Of a stretch of 64,000 nucleotides of DNA, positions 17,459 to 25,495 are shown piece after piece; within the stretch, counting starts at the first letter, position 1; each line of letters starts with the position of its first letter. Position numbers and translations under genes: made by a program. The DNA lies in contig CAWENX010000007.1 of the NCBI GenBank assembly GCA_963810555.1, forward strand, positions 124,001 to 188,000, read 5' to 3'. Under the pieces are notes generated by a model. That model was not told the origin of the DNA, made no database searches, and saw nothing but the letters and a program-made list of their open reading frames with translations. This stretch comes from G963677325 sp963810555. GTDB lineage: Bacteria > Bacteroidota > Bacteroidia > Bacteroidales > Prolixibacteraceae.

Positions 17459-17950
17459 ATGGGTATGAAAACGAAATTATTGTTTTATTTATTATCGTTA
17501 CCAGCTTTATTTTTGTTCAGTTCATGTAATAAAAGAGGTGAATATGGTAAATTTGCGCTTCCTGTTAAATCAACTTATATTGCCAATTTGAATGGCAATA
17601 ATGAGACTCCTGCCAATTCTTCAACGGCAACAGGTACAGCCACATTCAAATTTGATCCAAATACGAATATGCTGAGCGGGACAATTTCCTTCAGTGGTTT
17701 CACAACTCCTGTAACAGGAGTATTTATTAACATGGGAGCTGAAGGGAATTCCGGATCAGTTGTTTTTACAGTTGAATCTACGGGTGGATTTACCTCACCT
17801 ATTATGTGGAATTCTCCTGCATTGACAACCAAGCAGATCGATGATCTTGTTGGCGGGAATTACTATGTAAATATTGTTACACAGGGTTTTCCAAACGGTG
17901 AGATCAGGGGTCAGTTGTTACGTCAGGATACTAATCCTCCCGGTTTATAA
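17459..17950 (+). CDS. CHRD-domain lipoprotein, copy 1
   Basis: A 163-residue envelope lipoprotein. The signal has lipobox FLFSSCNK, so Cys23 should be lipidated. One CHRD domain follows (about residues 38-155), with STYIANLNGNNETP at its start and NGEIRGQL at its end. CHRD domains occur in chordin and many bacterial surface proteins; biochemical function is unknown. Start 17459 (MGMKTK) matches the starts of the two paralogues downstream. A TATTTTTG -7-like box lies at 17327-17334. It is the first of three tandem paralogues and is followed by a terminator. Confidence 0.9.
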   Translation: MGMKTKLLFYLLSLPALFLFSSCNKRGEYGKFALPVKSTYIANLNGNNETPANSSTATGTATFKFDPNTNMLSGTISFSGFTTPVTGVFINMGAEGNSGSVVFTVESTGGFTSPIMWNSPALTTKQIDDLVGGNYYVNIVTQGFPNGEIRGQLLRQDTNPPGL

Positions 17951-18000
17951 GGAAATTCCGAAAATTCAATTTAAACTGCTTAAAGGTGACATCAACAGAG

Positions 18001-18022
18001 AGACGCTTCTGACAGGAGCGTC
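18001..18022 (+). terminator. Intrinsic terminator between CHRD copies 1 and 2
   Basis: AGACGCT (18001-18007) and AGCGTCT (18016-18022) form a stem with a 8-base loop followed by a T5 run, so each CHRD copy seems to be its own transcript. Confidence 0.8.
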
Positions 18023-18149
18023 TTTTTATCAAATATTCATTAAAACTAAGGAAGAAATTCAATGAAAAATAGTCTTGTGGTTAATCTTTGTTAATTAAGC
18101 AGAATGGGTACAGAATTTGCATAGAACGAATCAAATGGTCAATTAATCA

Positions 18150-18638
18150 ATGAGTATGAAAACGAAATTATTTATTTACTTTTTATCGCTGCCAACACTC
18201 TTTTGGATCAGTTCATGCAGTAAAATCAATAATGAAATCGCACTCCCTGTAAATTCGACTTATATTGCCAATCTAAACCGCACTGGTGAGACACCTCCTG
18301 ATTCTTCCTTGGCAGCTGGTAAAGCAACATTTACCTTTGATCCGAGTACCAATAGGTTAAGTGGCACAATTACCTTCAGCGGTTTTACAACACCAACAGT
18401 AGTCGCTCAAATTCAACAGGGATCGGTCGGAATAGCCGGAGCTGTTATTTTTACGATTGAAGCTACGGGTGGCTTTACCTCACCTATCATGTGGACCTCC
18501 CCTGCCCTGACGAGTACCGAAGTCGATGATCTTGTTGGCGGTAATTACTATCTGAATATTTCCACACAGGCTTATCCAAACGGCGAGATCAGTGGTCAAC
18601 TTATCCTCCAGAATAATCCACCCCCTGTTACCGGTTAA
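18150..18638 (+). CDS. CHRD-domain lipoprotein, copy 2
   Basis: A 162-residue paralogue of the preceding gene, sharing long identical stretches such as GGFTSPIMW and DDLVGGNYY. It has a signal peptide with lipobox FWISSCSK and a single CHRD domain from about residue 35 to 153, ending NGEISGQL. The loop around residues 88-100 is the most variable part between the copies, which might be where ligand specificity lies. It probably arose by tandem duplication. Its own start context (MSMKTK) is like copy 1. No enzyme motif is present. Confidence 0.9.
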   Translation: MSMKTKLFIYFLSLPTLFWISSCSKINNEIALPVNSTYIANLNRTGETPPDSSLAAGKATFTFDPSTNRLSGTITFSGFTTPTVVAQIQQGSVGIAGAVIFTIEATGGFTSPIMWTSPALTSTEVDDLVGGNYYLNISTQAYPNGEISGQLILQNNPPPVTG

Positions 18639-18755
18639 GAAAGTATTGAAACTATAAATTAAAAAGCCAAAATTGTCTGTATGAGGTCATCCCAAAAGTC
18701 CAAATGAATTATCCAAAAGGCATTTTCCCTGAGATTAAGAAAAATCACCCCTTCT

Positions 18756-18788
18756 AAACCTGACAGTTTATGGCAACCTGTCAAGTTT
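18756..18788. repeat. Inverted-repeat element (AAACCTGACAG type)
   Basis: AAACCTGACAG (18756-18766) and CTGTCAAGTTT (18778-18788) pair with one mismatch around an 11-base loop. It lies 118 bases after CHRD copy 2 and has no T-tract of note. It may be a dispersed REP-like hairpin or a weak terminator. The remainder of the 470-base gap to copy 3 shows nothing else. Confidence 0.55.
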
Positions 18789-19132
18789 AAAAACAAATAT
18801 TCAAATTATGTACTTAACAATATCTCCAGGATTATAATCGGCAATTTTCCCGGGCATACAGGAACAAAAATAAAATAATCTAAGAAGTTGACATTTGAAA
18901 TACTCTCAATGTTTTCATAATTTATATAACTGGTGGAAAAAATAGGAATTCGATTCAATTATTTCATTGATACACGAGAATCCCAGAAAACAAATAAAAT
19001 ATTCTGTTTTCCAATCATTTAAAATATTATCAATTTGGGATCTGCCACATAATAATCTGATGGTTAAAATTTGTTAATTAACAAAAAGCAGTATGAAATT
19101 CATGTAATTTGAATGTATTAATGATTAATCCA

Positions 19133-19408
19133 ATGTGTATGAAAACAAAAATTATTTCATTTCCCTTCCTACTGGTGATAGCTATGCTTGTGATTGGTGC
19201 CTGCAATAAGAAAGAAAGTATTAAGCCGTCTTATGTAGCTACACTTAACGGAGCAAACGAGACTCCCCCGAATAATTCAACTGCGACAGGTATGGCCACA
19301 TTAATTTTTGATCCTGGCACAGAATTGTTGAGCGGGACCATTACCTTCAATGGTTTTATGACTACTACAACTGCAGCTCATATACGTAACGGCGCAGCAG
19401 GGGTATTA
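19133..19408 (+). pseudogene. CHRD-domain lipoprotein, copy 3, truncated by IS insertion
   Basis: This starts MCMKTK like its two paralogues, has a lipobox (LVIGACNK), and keeps the first half of the CHRD domain (YVATLNGANETPP to about residue 92). The homology stops at 19408, exactly where the terminal inverted repeat of an IS1595-family element begins. The frame then runs a few codons into the element and stops at 19423. The missing half (GGFTSP to NGEI) is not found beyond the element. The encoded fragment is unlikely to fold as a whole domain. Confidence 0.85.
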
Positions 19409-20423
19409 AATGAATATCCTTAATTGTACCTAAATTGATTTTTGTGCGCTATCGATGCAACGAGCAATCTGTCAAATAAAGCTTCCCCGAAATATCTTCA
19501 ATTGAAGTTGTAGCAAAATTCATTAAGGTAGTTCTGCAAGTGTTTAGGCTTAATATCATGGTGTATATCCAACAACATCCGTTTTGCATTGCTAATTGCA
19601 ATATGTACCCAGGGCAATGCTGTTCCAATCTTTTCTTTGGGTATCACTTGTGCTTCATGTTTGTCAACTACCTCTTTCAATTTCGCGTAAGAAGTTGAAT
19701 CGTCAGTTATTACTTCAGAATTGACTGATACATCTTTTTTCACAATTGATGTTATCGTATCTGCCTTAAGGTCAGTAATAACCTGCATCTTTATGAATCT
19801 AACTTTCCGTGGTTTCCCATTTTTCTTTGTTTCTCCTTCTACTGCTTTACTTTCGGCCATCACCAGAACTTTTGTTTTCTTCTGACTACCCCGACCTCTC
19901 TTTAATGGCTTATCTTTCTCTTGATCAGTTATTTCCGTAGAAAAGAACCCCTCATCTAATTCAATTGATCCTGAAAGCTGATATTGTTCGTCCCTTTTCC
20001 CCATTGCTTACCGCAATTTATGTAGCATACCCCAAATCGGTTCATACCGCTTGTGCGAGAGCTGTCGCTGAATCTCTTTGGCTGAAAAACTCTTCTTGGT
20101 CGATGTCAACAAGTGCATTGCTATAAACCAATATCGGAATGGCAGTTTTGATCCATGCATAACCGTTCCGCTTCGTAGGGTGGTACGAAAACTACATTTT
20201 TTACATTCATATTGCCACTTGTCACCCTTCCAATAATGTTCCTTACATCCGCAATGCGAACAAACTACGCCTTGCTTATCCCTTATCTCCTTGAATTTAA
20301 ACTTACAGCTTTCTTCATTTGGATATATCTCATTGAAATTCAGTAAATTCATTGTTGCTAATTTTTGAAAATCAAAGATAAGAAAAGAAACTATACATAT
20401 AGGTATTATAGCGGATATTCATT
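19409..20423 (-). mobile_element. IS1595-family insertion sequence, copy A
   Basis: About 1.0 kb. The ends 19409-19432 and 20423-20400 are imperfect terminal inverted repeats that share AATGAATATCC at the tip and ACCTA further in. It encodes one transposase on the minus strand. Expected 8-base target duplications are not exact: the flanks share only TATTA. The element therefore looks old or has lost one flank. It interrupts the third CHRD gene. Confidence 0.8.
19420..20352 (-). pseudogene. IS1595-family transposase, two in-frame stop codons
   Basis: An ISXO2-like transposase of about 310 codons. The N-terminal zinc ribbon has CSHCGCKEHYW and CKKC. The DDE-like core includes SIELDEGFF, TDDSTSYAKL and WVHIAISNAKR. 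Two in-frame stops interrupt it: TAA at 20010-20008, right after PIWGMLHKLR, and TGA at 19500-19498, after FCYNFN. The sequence after each stop continues the homology with copy B (MGKRDEQY, then RYFGEALFDRLL). Unlike the other broken genes here, these are substitutions rather than indels, so real inactivation is more likely. Confidence 0.88.
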
Positions 20424-20475
20424 TTCTATTATTTTTTAATGTACTAGTTAAGAAGAAGAAATAAAAATAAATTAA

Positions 20476-21573
20476 TATGATAATCCGCATATTGACCTAA
20501 TCAAAAATAGATATTTAATCAAGTGAAATTAGTTCATAAAAGTCCTATAAATATTTGCATAAATAATTGATATTCATTATATTTACATCATATTAACCAT
20601 TACAATTCATCTCATGAATATCATCAAATTGAGATCACAATTCCCAGAATGAAAATGCCTGTATTGCACATTTTAAAGCACAGAGAGACGCTGCCGGGGT
20701 GGTTTGTCCCAAATGTGGAGGCACGCATCACTTCTGGCTTCAGAACAAACTACGTTACGAATGCAAGCACTGTCATTACCGTCAATCCTTGCGGTCGGGT
20801 ACCGTGATGGAACATAGCAAACTGCGGTTTATGTACTGGTATATTGCCATGCACCTGCTCACAAGTACCAAAAAGTCCTTCTCGGCAGCGGAGCTGCAGC
20901 GACAATTGGGGCACAAACGTTATCAGCCGATTTGGGAGATGGTATGCAAATTACGTGATGTGATGGGCAAACGCGACAACCTTTACCAGTTGAACGGTCA
21001 GGTTGAGCTTGACAATGCCTTTATAACAACACTGGTTCCGGAAAATCAAAAGAACGAAGCACTTAAACGCGGCATTGGCAGCCAAAAGCAATCCAAGGTG
21101 GTGGTTATGAGCGAAAGTACTTTCATCGATAATCCCAAACCAGGCAAAAAGCCCAAACGTGTCAATCACCTTAAAATGGTGGTTATTGACGATTTAAAGG
21201 CTGATACCGTTTCAAAGATTGTCAAAGAGCAAATGAATCCATCCGTGGAACTAACCACTGATGATTCAACTACTTACAAGAAGTTGGGTGAACACGTCAA
21301 GTCGCACCTGGCACAGGTTGTAAAACCCGAAGACCTTCCAAAGATTCTTCCCTGGGTGCATATTGCTATGGGCAATGTCAAACGGTTGCTTCTGGATATG
21401 CACCACCAACTTACCAAAGAATACTTACAATACTATCTGAATGAGTTCTGTTATAAATTCAACCGACGATATTTCGGTGAGGCAATCTTTGACCGCCTGC
21501 TTTTTGCCGCTATAAGCAACAATACAGATTTTAAGTCGAGAATTTACAATAGGTCATCATGCGGATAATCATT
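20476..21573 (+). mobile_element. IS1595-family insertion sequence, copy B
   Basis: The 1098-base element has imperfect inverted repeats (ATGATAATCCGCATATTGACC at the left; the complement of ATGATTATCCGCATGATGACC at the right) and is flanked by the 8-base direct repeat TAAATTAA at 20468-20475 and 21574-21581, the duplication length expected for this family. It lies 52 bases from copy A in the opposite orientation and differs from it in sequence, so it was a separate arrival. Confidence 0.82.
20614..21568 (+). pseudogene. IS1595-family transposase with N-terminal frameshift
   Basis: An ISXO2-like transposase of about 318 codons. Start 20614 reads MNIIKLRSQFPE and then hits TGA; adding one base near 20650 restores NENACIAHFKAQRDAAG and joins the zinc ribbon CPKCGGTHHFW...CKHC. 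From 20699 onward the frame is open to the end, with the DDE-like core (QVELDNAFI, TDDSTTYKKL, WVHIAMGNVKR) and the C-terminal FNRRYFGEAIFDRLLFA intact. The single indel could be a sequencing error, so the element may be active. Confidence 0.85.
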
Positions 21574-21632
21574 TAAATTAATTAACTTTAGTTCGTTTAA
21601 TTTTATTAACTTGAATTACAAAATCTATCTTT

Positions 21633-22028
21633 ATGAAAAAAAAGAATTACATCATTTTTTCAGTAATTGTTATACTTTCTCTCTTATTAATATTATTTGT
21701 GCAACGGCAATTTTCACACGAAAGGCGGATTTACTCGAATATGGATACTATTTGTTTTGAAAAGGATGTACTTCCGATCTTCATAAAAAATTGTGCCGTC
21801 TCAGGATGTCATGATCAGCAAACCAGGACAGCCGGTTACTATTTTGTAAATTATAATTCGATCATTAAAGGAGTCATTCCATTTAAACCGGAGAAAAGTA
21901 TAGTTTATAAATCCCTTCATGGAAACGAAGCTTCACCCATGCCGCCGGGCCAGGAATTGACAGAAAGTCAAAAACTTTTGATAACTGTATGGATCGGGCA
22001 GGGAGCAAAGAATATTGTTTGCCAATAA
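21633..22028 (+). CDS. Membrane-anchored cytochrome-c-domain-like protein (CxxxxCH)
   Basis: A 131-residue protein. A single N-terminal membrane segment (about 6-24) anchors a periplasmic domain. The domain has CFEKDVLPIFIKNCAVSGCHD, resembling planctomycete- and Bacteroidota-type cytochrome c domains (PSCyt1-like), but with CxxxxCH in place of CxxCH. The distal PMPPGQELTESQ segment contains a Met-Pro-Pro that would supply the axial Met ligand. So heme binding is plausible but non-canonical. No other cytochrome gene lies near. A transcription terminator follows at 22184-22225. Confidence 0.75.
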   Translation: MKKKNYIIFSVIVILSLLLILFVQRQFSHERRIYSNMDTICFEKDVLPIFIKNCAVSGCHDQQTRTAGYYFVNYNSIIKGVIPFKPEKSIVYKSLHGNEASPMPPGQELTESQKLLITVWIGQGAKNIVCQ

Positions 22029-22138
22029 AACTTTCACTAAGGGGAAATATCCTTACAATTGGAAAGACGGAGAAATACACCTGGGATTCAACTTCGTAAG
22101 GTTGTTCTCACTGGCAAATGATTAGAGATGAAGACAAA

Positions 22139-22166
22139 GAGCAAAGAGCTGGGAGCTAAGGGCTAA
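22139..22166. repeat. 7-base purine-rich array
   Basis: Four consecutive 7-base units of type GAGCTAA. The same family recurs at 39241, 42767, 49224 and 59772. Confidence 0.65.
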
Positions 22167-22183
22167 GAAATGATATAATAAAA

Positions 22184-22225
22184 ATTGGGAAAGCAAGTCA
22201 TCAACTACTTTCTCGCTTTCCCAAT
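22184..22225. terminator. Terminator hairpin between convergent genes
   Basis: ATTGGGAAAGC (22184-22194) and GCTTTCCCAAT (22215-22225) are perfect arms with a 20-base loop, between the cytochrome-like gene and the convergent outer-membrane gene. A-rich sequence left of it gives a T-tract on the minus strand. Confidence 0.7.
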
Positions 22226-22272
22226 AGATATCGCAGATTAAATATTTTTAAACAACACAAAAGAAGAAGTTG

Positions 22273-23055
22273 TTAAAAAGCAATCCCAATACTTATGCCG
22301 CCGCGAAACCATGGATAGGGCATGCTGCTTGCCTTAACGTTTACACTTGTGTTTGTTTGCGTAACTTTTAATTTGTTGGCGATGAATGAGGGAAAACCCT
22401 CTTCAGCCGGATTTTCATTATCAGCTGGTTTTCCATTTATAGCCTGATCAACTTTTTTATACAAATCACCGACATTTGAAGAACCTGAAGGTGTTCCGGT
22501 AAAATTACCGCTTGCAATGCCTGCTTCCAATCCTAAGAAATAGAAATCGATTGCTACTGTTTTTGCTATAAGAAACTGTACACCCATTTGAAAACCTGCG
22601 TTCAGTGTATGAAAATCGCCTTTAAAGTTTGCTGAATAATCAATGTCTGTTTCGTCATTGCTGATCGAAGTAGCTGTAGCACTGGCATTTATTTTCTGAT
22701 ACTTCAGATAGGGTTCAATATAGAAACCTTTGGGAAGACCTGAACTGCCTGTATAATGACGATAAGCACCACGAATATGCATCGTACCTAATTCAGCTTT
22801 GGATACATCTTCCTTGTCAATTCCATATTTTCCGACAAGTGATCCGTTAGATGGAATGCCAATTCCCAATGTGACAGCATTTTTGGCATTAAGCATTCTT
22901 TCAGCTTCGAAGGAGTAAGATTGGAGAACAAAATTAACTGGTTGAACTTTTACAACCCATTTGCGGTCAAGACCTGAGGAGGACGTAGTCTCCTGCCCAT
23001 ACGCTCCTATTCCAATTACAATAAGAACGATCAGAAAGAGCAAATAATTTTTCAT
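22273..23055 (-). CDS. Hypothetical outer-membrane beta-barrel-like protein
   Basis: About 260 residues. Start 23055 gives a signal peptide (MKNYLLFLIVLIVIGIGAYG). The rest shows alternating hydrophobic/aromatic strands and ends in a phenylalanine (GGISIGIAF), both features of outer-membrane barrels. It resembles DUF3575-like proteins in general style (KVQPVNFVLQSYSFEAER, GIASGNFTG) but I cannot assign a family firmly. Single gene, divergent from the efflux operon, so it might be co-regulated with it. Confidence 0.65.
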   Translation of the reverse strand: MKNYLLFLIVLIVIGIGAYGQETTSSSGLDRKWVVKVQPVNFVLQSYSFEAERMLNAKNAVTLGIGIPSNGSLVGKYGIDKEDVSKAELGTMHIRGAYRHYTGSSGLPKGFYIEPYLKYQKINASATATSISNDETDIDYSANFKGDFHTLNAGFQMGVQFLIAKTVAIDFYFLGLEAGIASGNFTGTPSGSSNVGDLYKKVDQAINGKPADNENPAEEGFPSFIANKLKVTQTNTSVNVKASSMPYPWFRGGISIGIAF

Positions 23056-23253
23056 AGTTGATTTGTTAAATGGTTTAATTATGCAACGAAGATACAAATT
23101 ATGAATTTCTTTTTAGTTGTTAGAATAATGCAATTAATAAAAAATTTCAAAACTTAATGATAAAATAATTTATCTTCCTTATTAATCGGATGTGATTGAT
23201 TACATTTGGCAATAATTTGATGTTGTATTAAAACTTTAGTGCTAACCAGGCTT

Positions 23254-24486
23254 ATGTCTAAAGGGATTCTGATATTAATTCCTATCTTATTCCATGTTCT
23301 CAGTGTCACTAAAGCCAATTCACTTGATTATTATATTACAGTGGCATTAAAAAACAGTCCTCTCCTTAAAGACTTCAATAATCAGGTTATTTCAGCCGGA
23401 CTGGATAGTTTACTGGTAAAGGCTTCAAATAAACCCCAGGTAAGCCAGGCTACAGATATAATGTATCCCTTTACAGGTAAAAACTGGGGATATGATGAAG
23501 CAATTACAAACGGAGGAAACTATTCCGCACTGATCAGCGTGCTTCAGCCATTACTGAATAAAAAAGTGATTAGGGGACAAATTGAAGACGTTTCCCTTCA
23601 AAGCCAGACTATACGAAACAATGTAAAAATCTCGGAAATAGACCTGAAAAAAGGCATTACGGCACAATATCTTACAGCCTGGTCCAATTTTACCCAGCTT
23701 CAGTCGAACAAAACAATTTTGAAACTATTGCAGGATGAACAGAAGGTTTTGAAAATACTGGTTGAAAAGGGTGTTTACCTGGTTACAGATTACATGAATC
23801 TCTCTGTCTCCGCGAGGTCACAGGAAATTGCCATAAGACAATCCTATATGCAATACAAAAATGACCTGAACCTGCTGAACTACCTCTGTGGTATTACTGA
23901 TACAACAACAGTTACACTTGAAAATCCGGGAATCACCCTTAATAATTATTTTGATCTTGCCAATTCACCCGTATTGGCCCAATTCAGAGTTGACAGTTTA
24001 AAGAACATTAACCTGAGGCTTCTGTCTGATTATAATTATCTGCCTAAAATTCATGCTTTTGCCGATGGAGGATTTGCTTCAGTGCTTCCCAAAAATATTC
24101 CTTATAATTTCGGATCAAGCATCGGAATAAATCTCAGTATGGTTATTTTTGACGGCAAACAGCGCAAATTGCAATACGATAAAATTTCACTTGCTGAAAA
24201 TACACGGATGGATTATCAGAAATTCTATAAGCAACAATACAGACAACAATACAATCAATTGAGAGAACAGCTGAAACTATCAGGTGAATTGATCAATGAC
24301 ATGAAAGATCAGCTTGCTGAACAGGAAAAACTGATCGGGCTTTATAGAGCGGAGATAGAGAAGGGACTGGTACGTTTCATGGACTTTACAACTATTGTTA
24401 ACAATTACGCAGCTACAAAAAACAACTATACGCAGGCAGAGATAAACCGTCTGCAGATCATTAATCAAATGAACTACCTTAAATGA
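23254..24486 (+). CDS. TolC-family outer-membrane efflux protein
   Basis: Outer-membrane channel of a tripartite RND pump, about 410 residues. Start 23254 (MSKGILILIPILFH) gives a signal peptide; the upstream in-frame start at 23239 is less likely. Two long coiled-coil repeats typical of OEP domains are visible (IEDVSLQSQTIRNNVKISEIDLKKG and the KDQLAEQEKLIGLYRAEIEKGLVRFMD region). It is the first gene of a three-gene operon and overlaps the adaptor start by ATGA (24483-24486). Confidence 0.88.
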   Translation: MSKGILILIPILFHVLSVTKANSLDYYITVALKNSPLLKDFNNQVISAGLDSLLVKASNKPQVSQATDIMYPFTGKNWGYDEAITNGGNYSALISVLQPLLNKKVIRGQIEDVSLQSQTIRNNVKISEIDLKKGITAQYLTAWSNFTQLQSNKTILKLLQDEQKVLKILVEKGVYLVTDYMNLSVSARSQEIAIRQSYMQYKNDLNLLNYLCGITDTTTVTLENPGITLNNYFDLANSPVLAQFRVDSLKNINLRLLSDYNYLPKIHAFADGGFASVLPKNIPYNFGSSIGINLSMVIFDGKQRKLQYDKISLAENTRMDYQKFYKQQYRQQYNQLREQLKLSGELINDMKDQLAEQEKLIGLYRAEIEKGLVRFMDFTTIVNNYAATKNNYTQAEINRLQIINQMNYLK

Positions 24487-25427
24487 AAACCATCAGCAAT
24501 ATCGCTCTCCGTTCTCCGTTCTCCTTTTTACTGGTCATACCGCTGTTATTTGGCAGTTGTAACAGCAAATCAGGTCAGGAAACAGAGGTCAGCGAACCTA
24601 TCGCCACTCCTGTTACAGTAATGTCAGTAATCCACCGCCCCATGAGTGAAATTATCAGTCTCAAGGCTGTTTCTGTCTACCAGAAGAAAAGCCAGGTAAG
24701 GTCGAATGTTAACGGATATATCGTGAAAACCCTTGTAAACGTTGGGGATTATGTCAGTCAGGGTAAGCCAATTTTCACCATAATTACTAAGGAAGTCAAA
24801 GAATTGAGAAGTTCACTTAAAAATGATTCCCTTTTCACATTCAAAGGGGAAATGACCATAAATGCCCCCTCGTCAGGAATCGTCACGGAAGTAAACAAAC
24901 AATCGAACGATTATGTCAGCGACGGTGACCAGCTCTGTCTGATTGCCGAACAAAGCAGCTTTGTATTTGTTCTTAATGTTCCTTTTGAACAAAACAGATA
25001 TACCCCTGTCGGGAAGAGTATGCAGGATAGTTCTTCCGGACTCAACCAAGATCGATGGCCTGATCATTTCCAGACTGGCAACTGTTGATCCTATTTCACA
25101 AACCCAGAGTTATGTGGTCAAACCTCACAATCAAATCGATGCTCCCTGAAAATCTTTCCAGCCGTTGTACAGATCATTAAAAGTACAAAACAAAATGCTC
25201 AGGTACTTAACAAATCATGCGTTCTTTCGGATGAAACAATGGAGAATTTCTGGGTAATGAAGTTAATCAACGACAGCACAGCAGTGAAAGTTCCTGTAAT
25301 ACAATCTACTGAAGCTGATTCGGTAATTGAAATTGTTTCGCCTCTTTTTAATCCTGCCGACAGAATTATTAAGACAGGGAATTATGGTTTGCCTGATACT
25401 GCGTATGTAAAAATTGTCCAACCCTGA
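24483..25427 (+). CDS. RND efflux adaptor (membrane-fusion) lipoprotein, frameshifted
   Basis: Periplasmic adaptor that links the RND permease to TolC, about 315 residues when joined. The lipobox is LLFGSCNS, so it should be lipid-anchored. The biotinyl-lipoyl-like hairpin region reads SQVRSNVNGYIVKTLVNVGDYVSQGKPIFTI. Two indels at C runs, near 25003 and near 25147, split the frame. Corrected, it reads through SGRVCRIVLPDSTKIDGLI, then LKIFPAVVQIIKSTKQ and ends at 25427. Both breaks are at homopolymers, so sequence error is likely. Coupled to the upstream TolC gene and 68 bases from the permease. Confidence 0.85.
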
Positions 25428-25495
25428 TCCGTAAGCTTTAACTGACGGCAAAGGATAAAGATGATGGTAAAGAATAAGATGAAAAAGATACCTGA

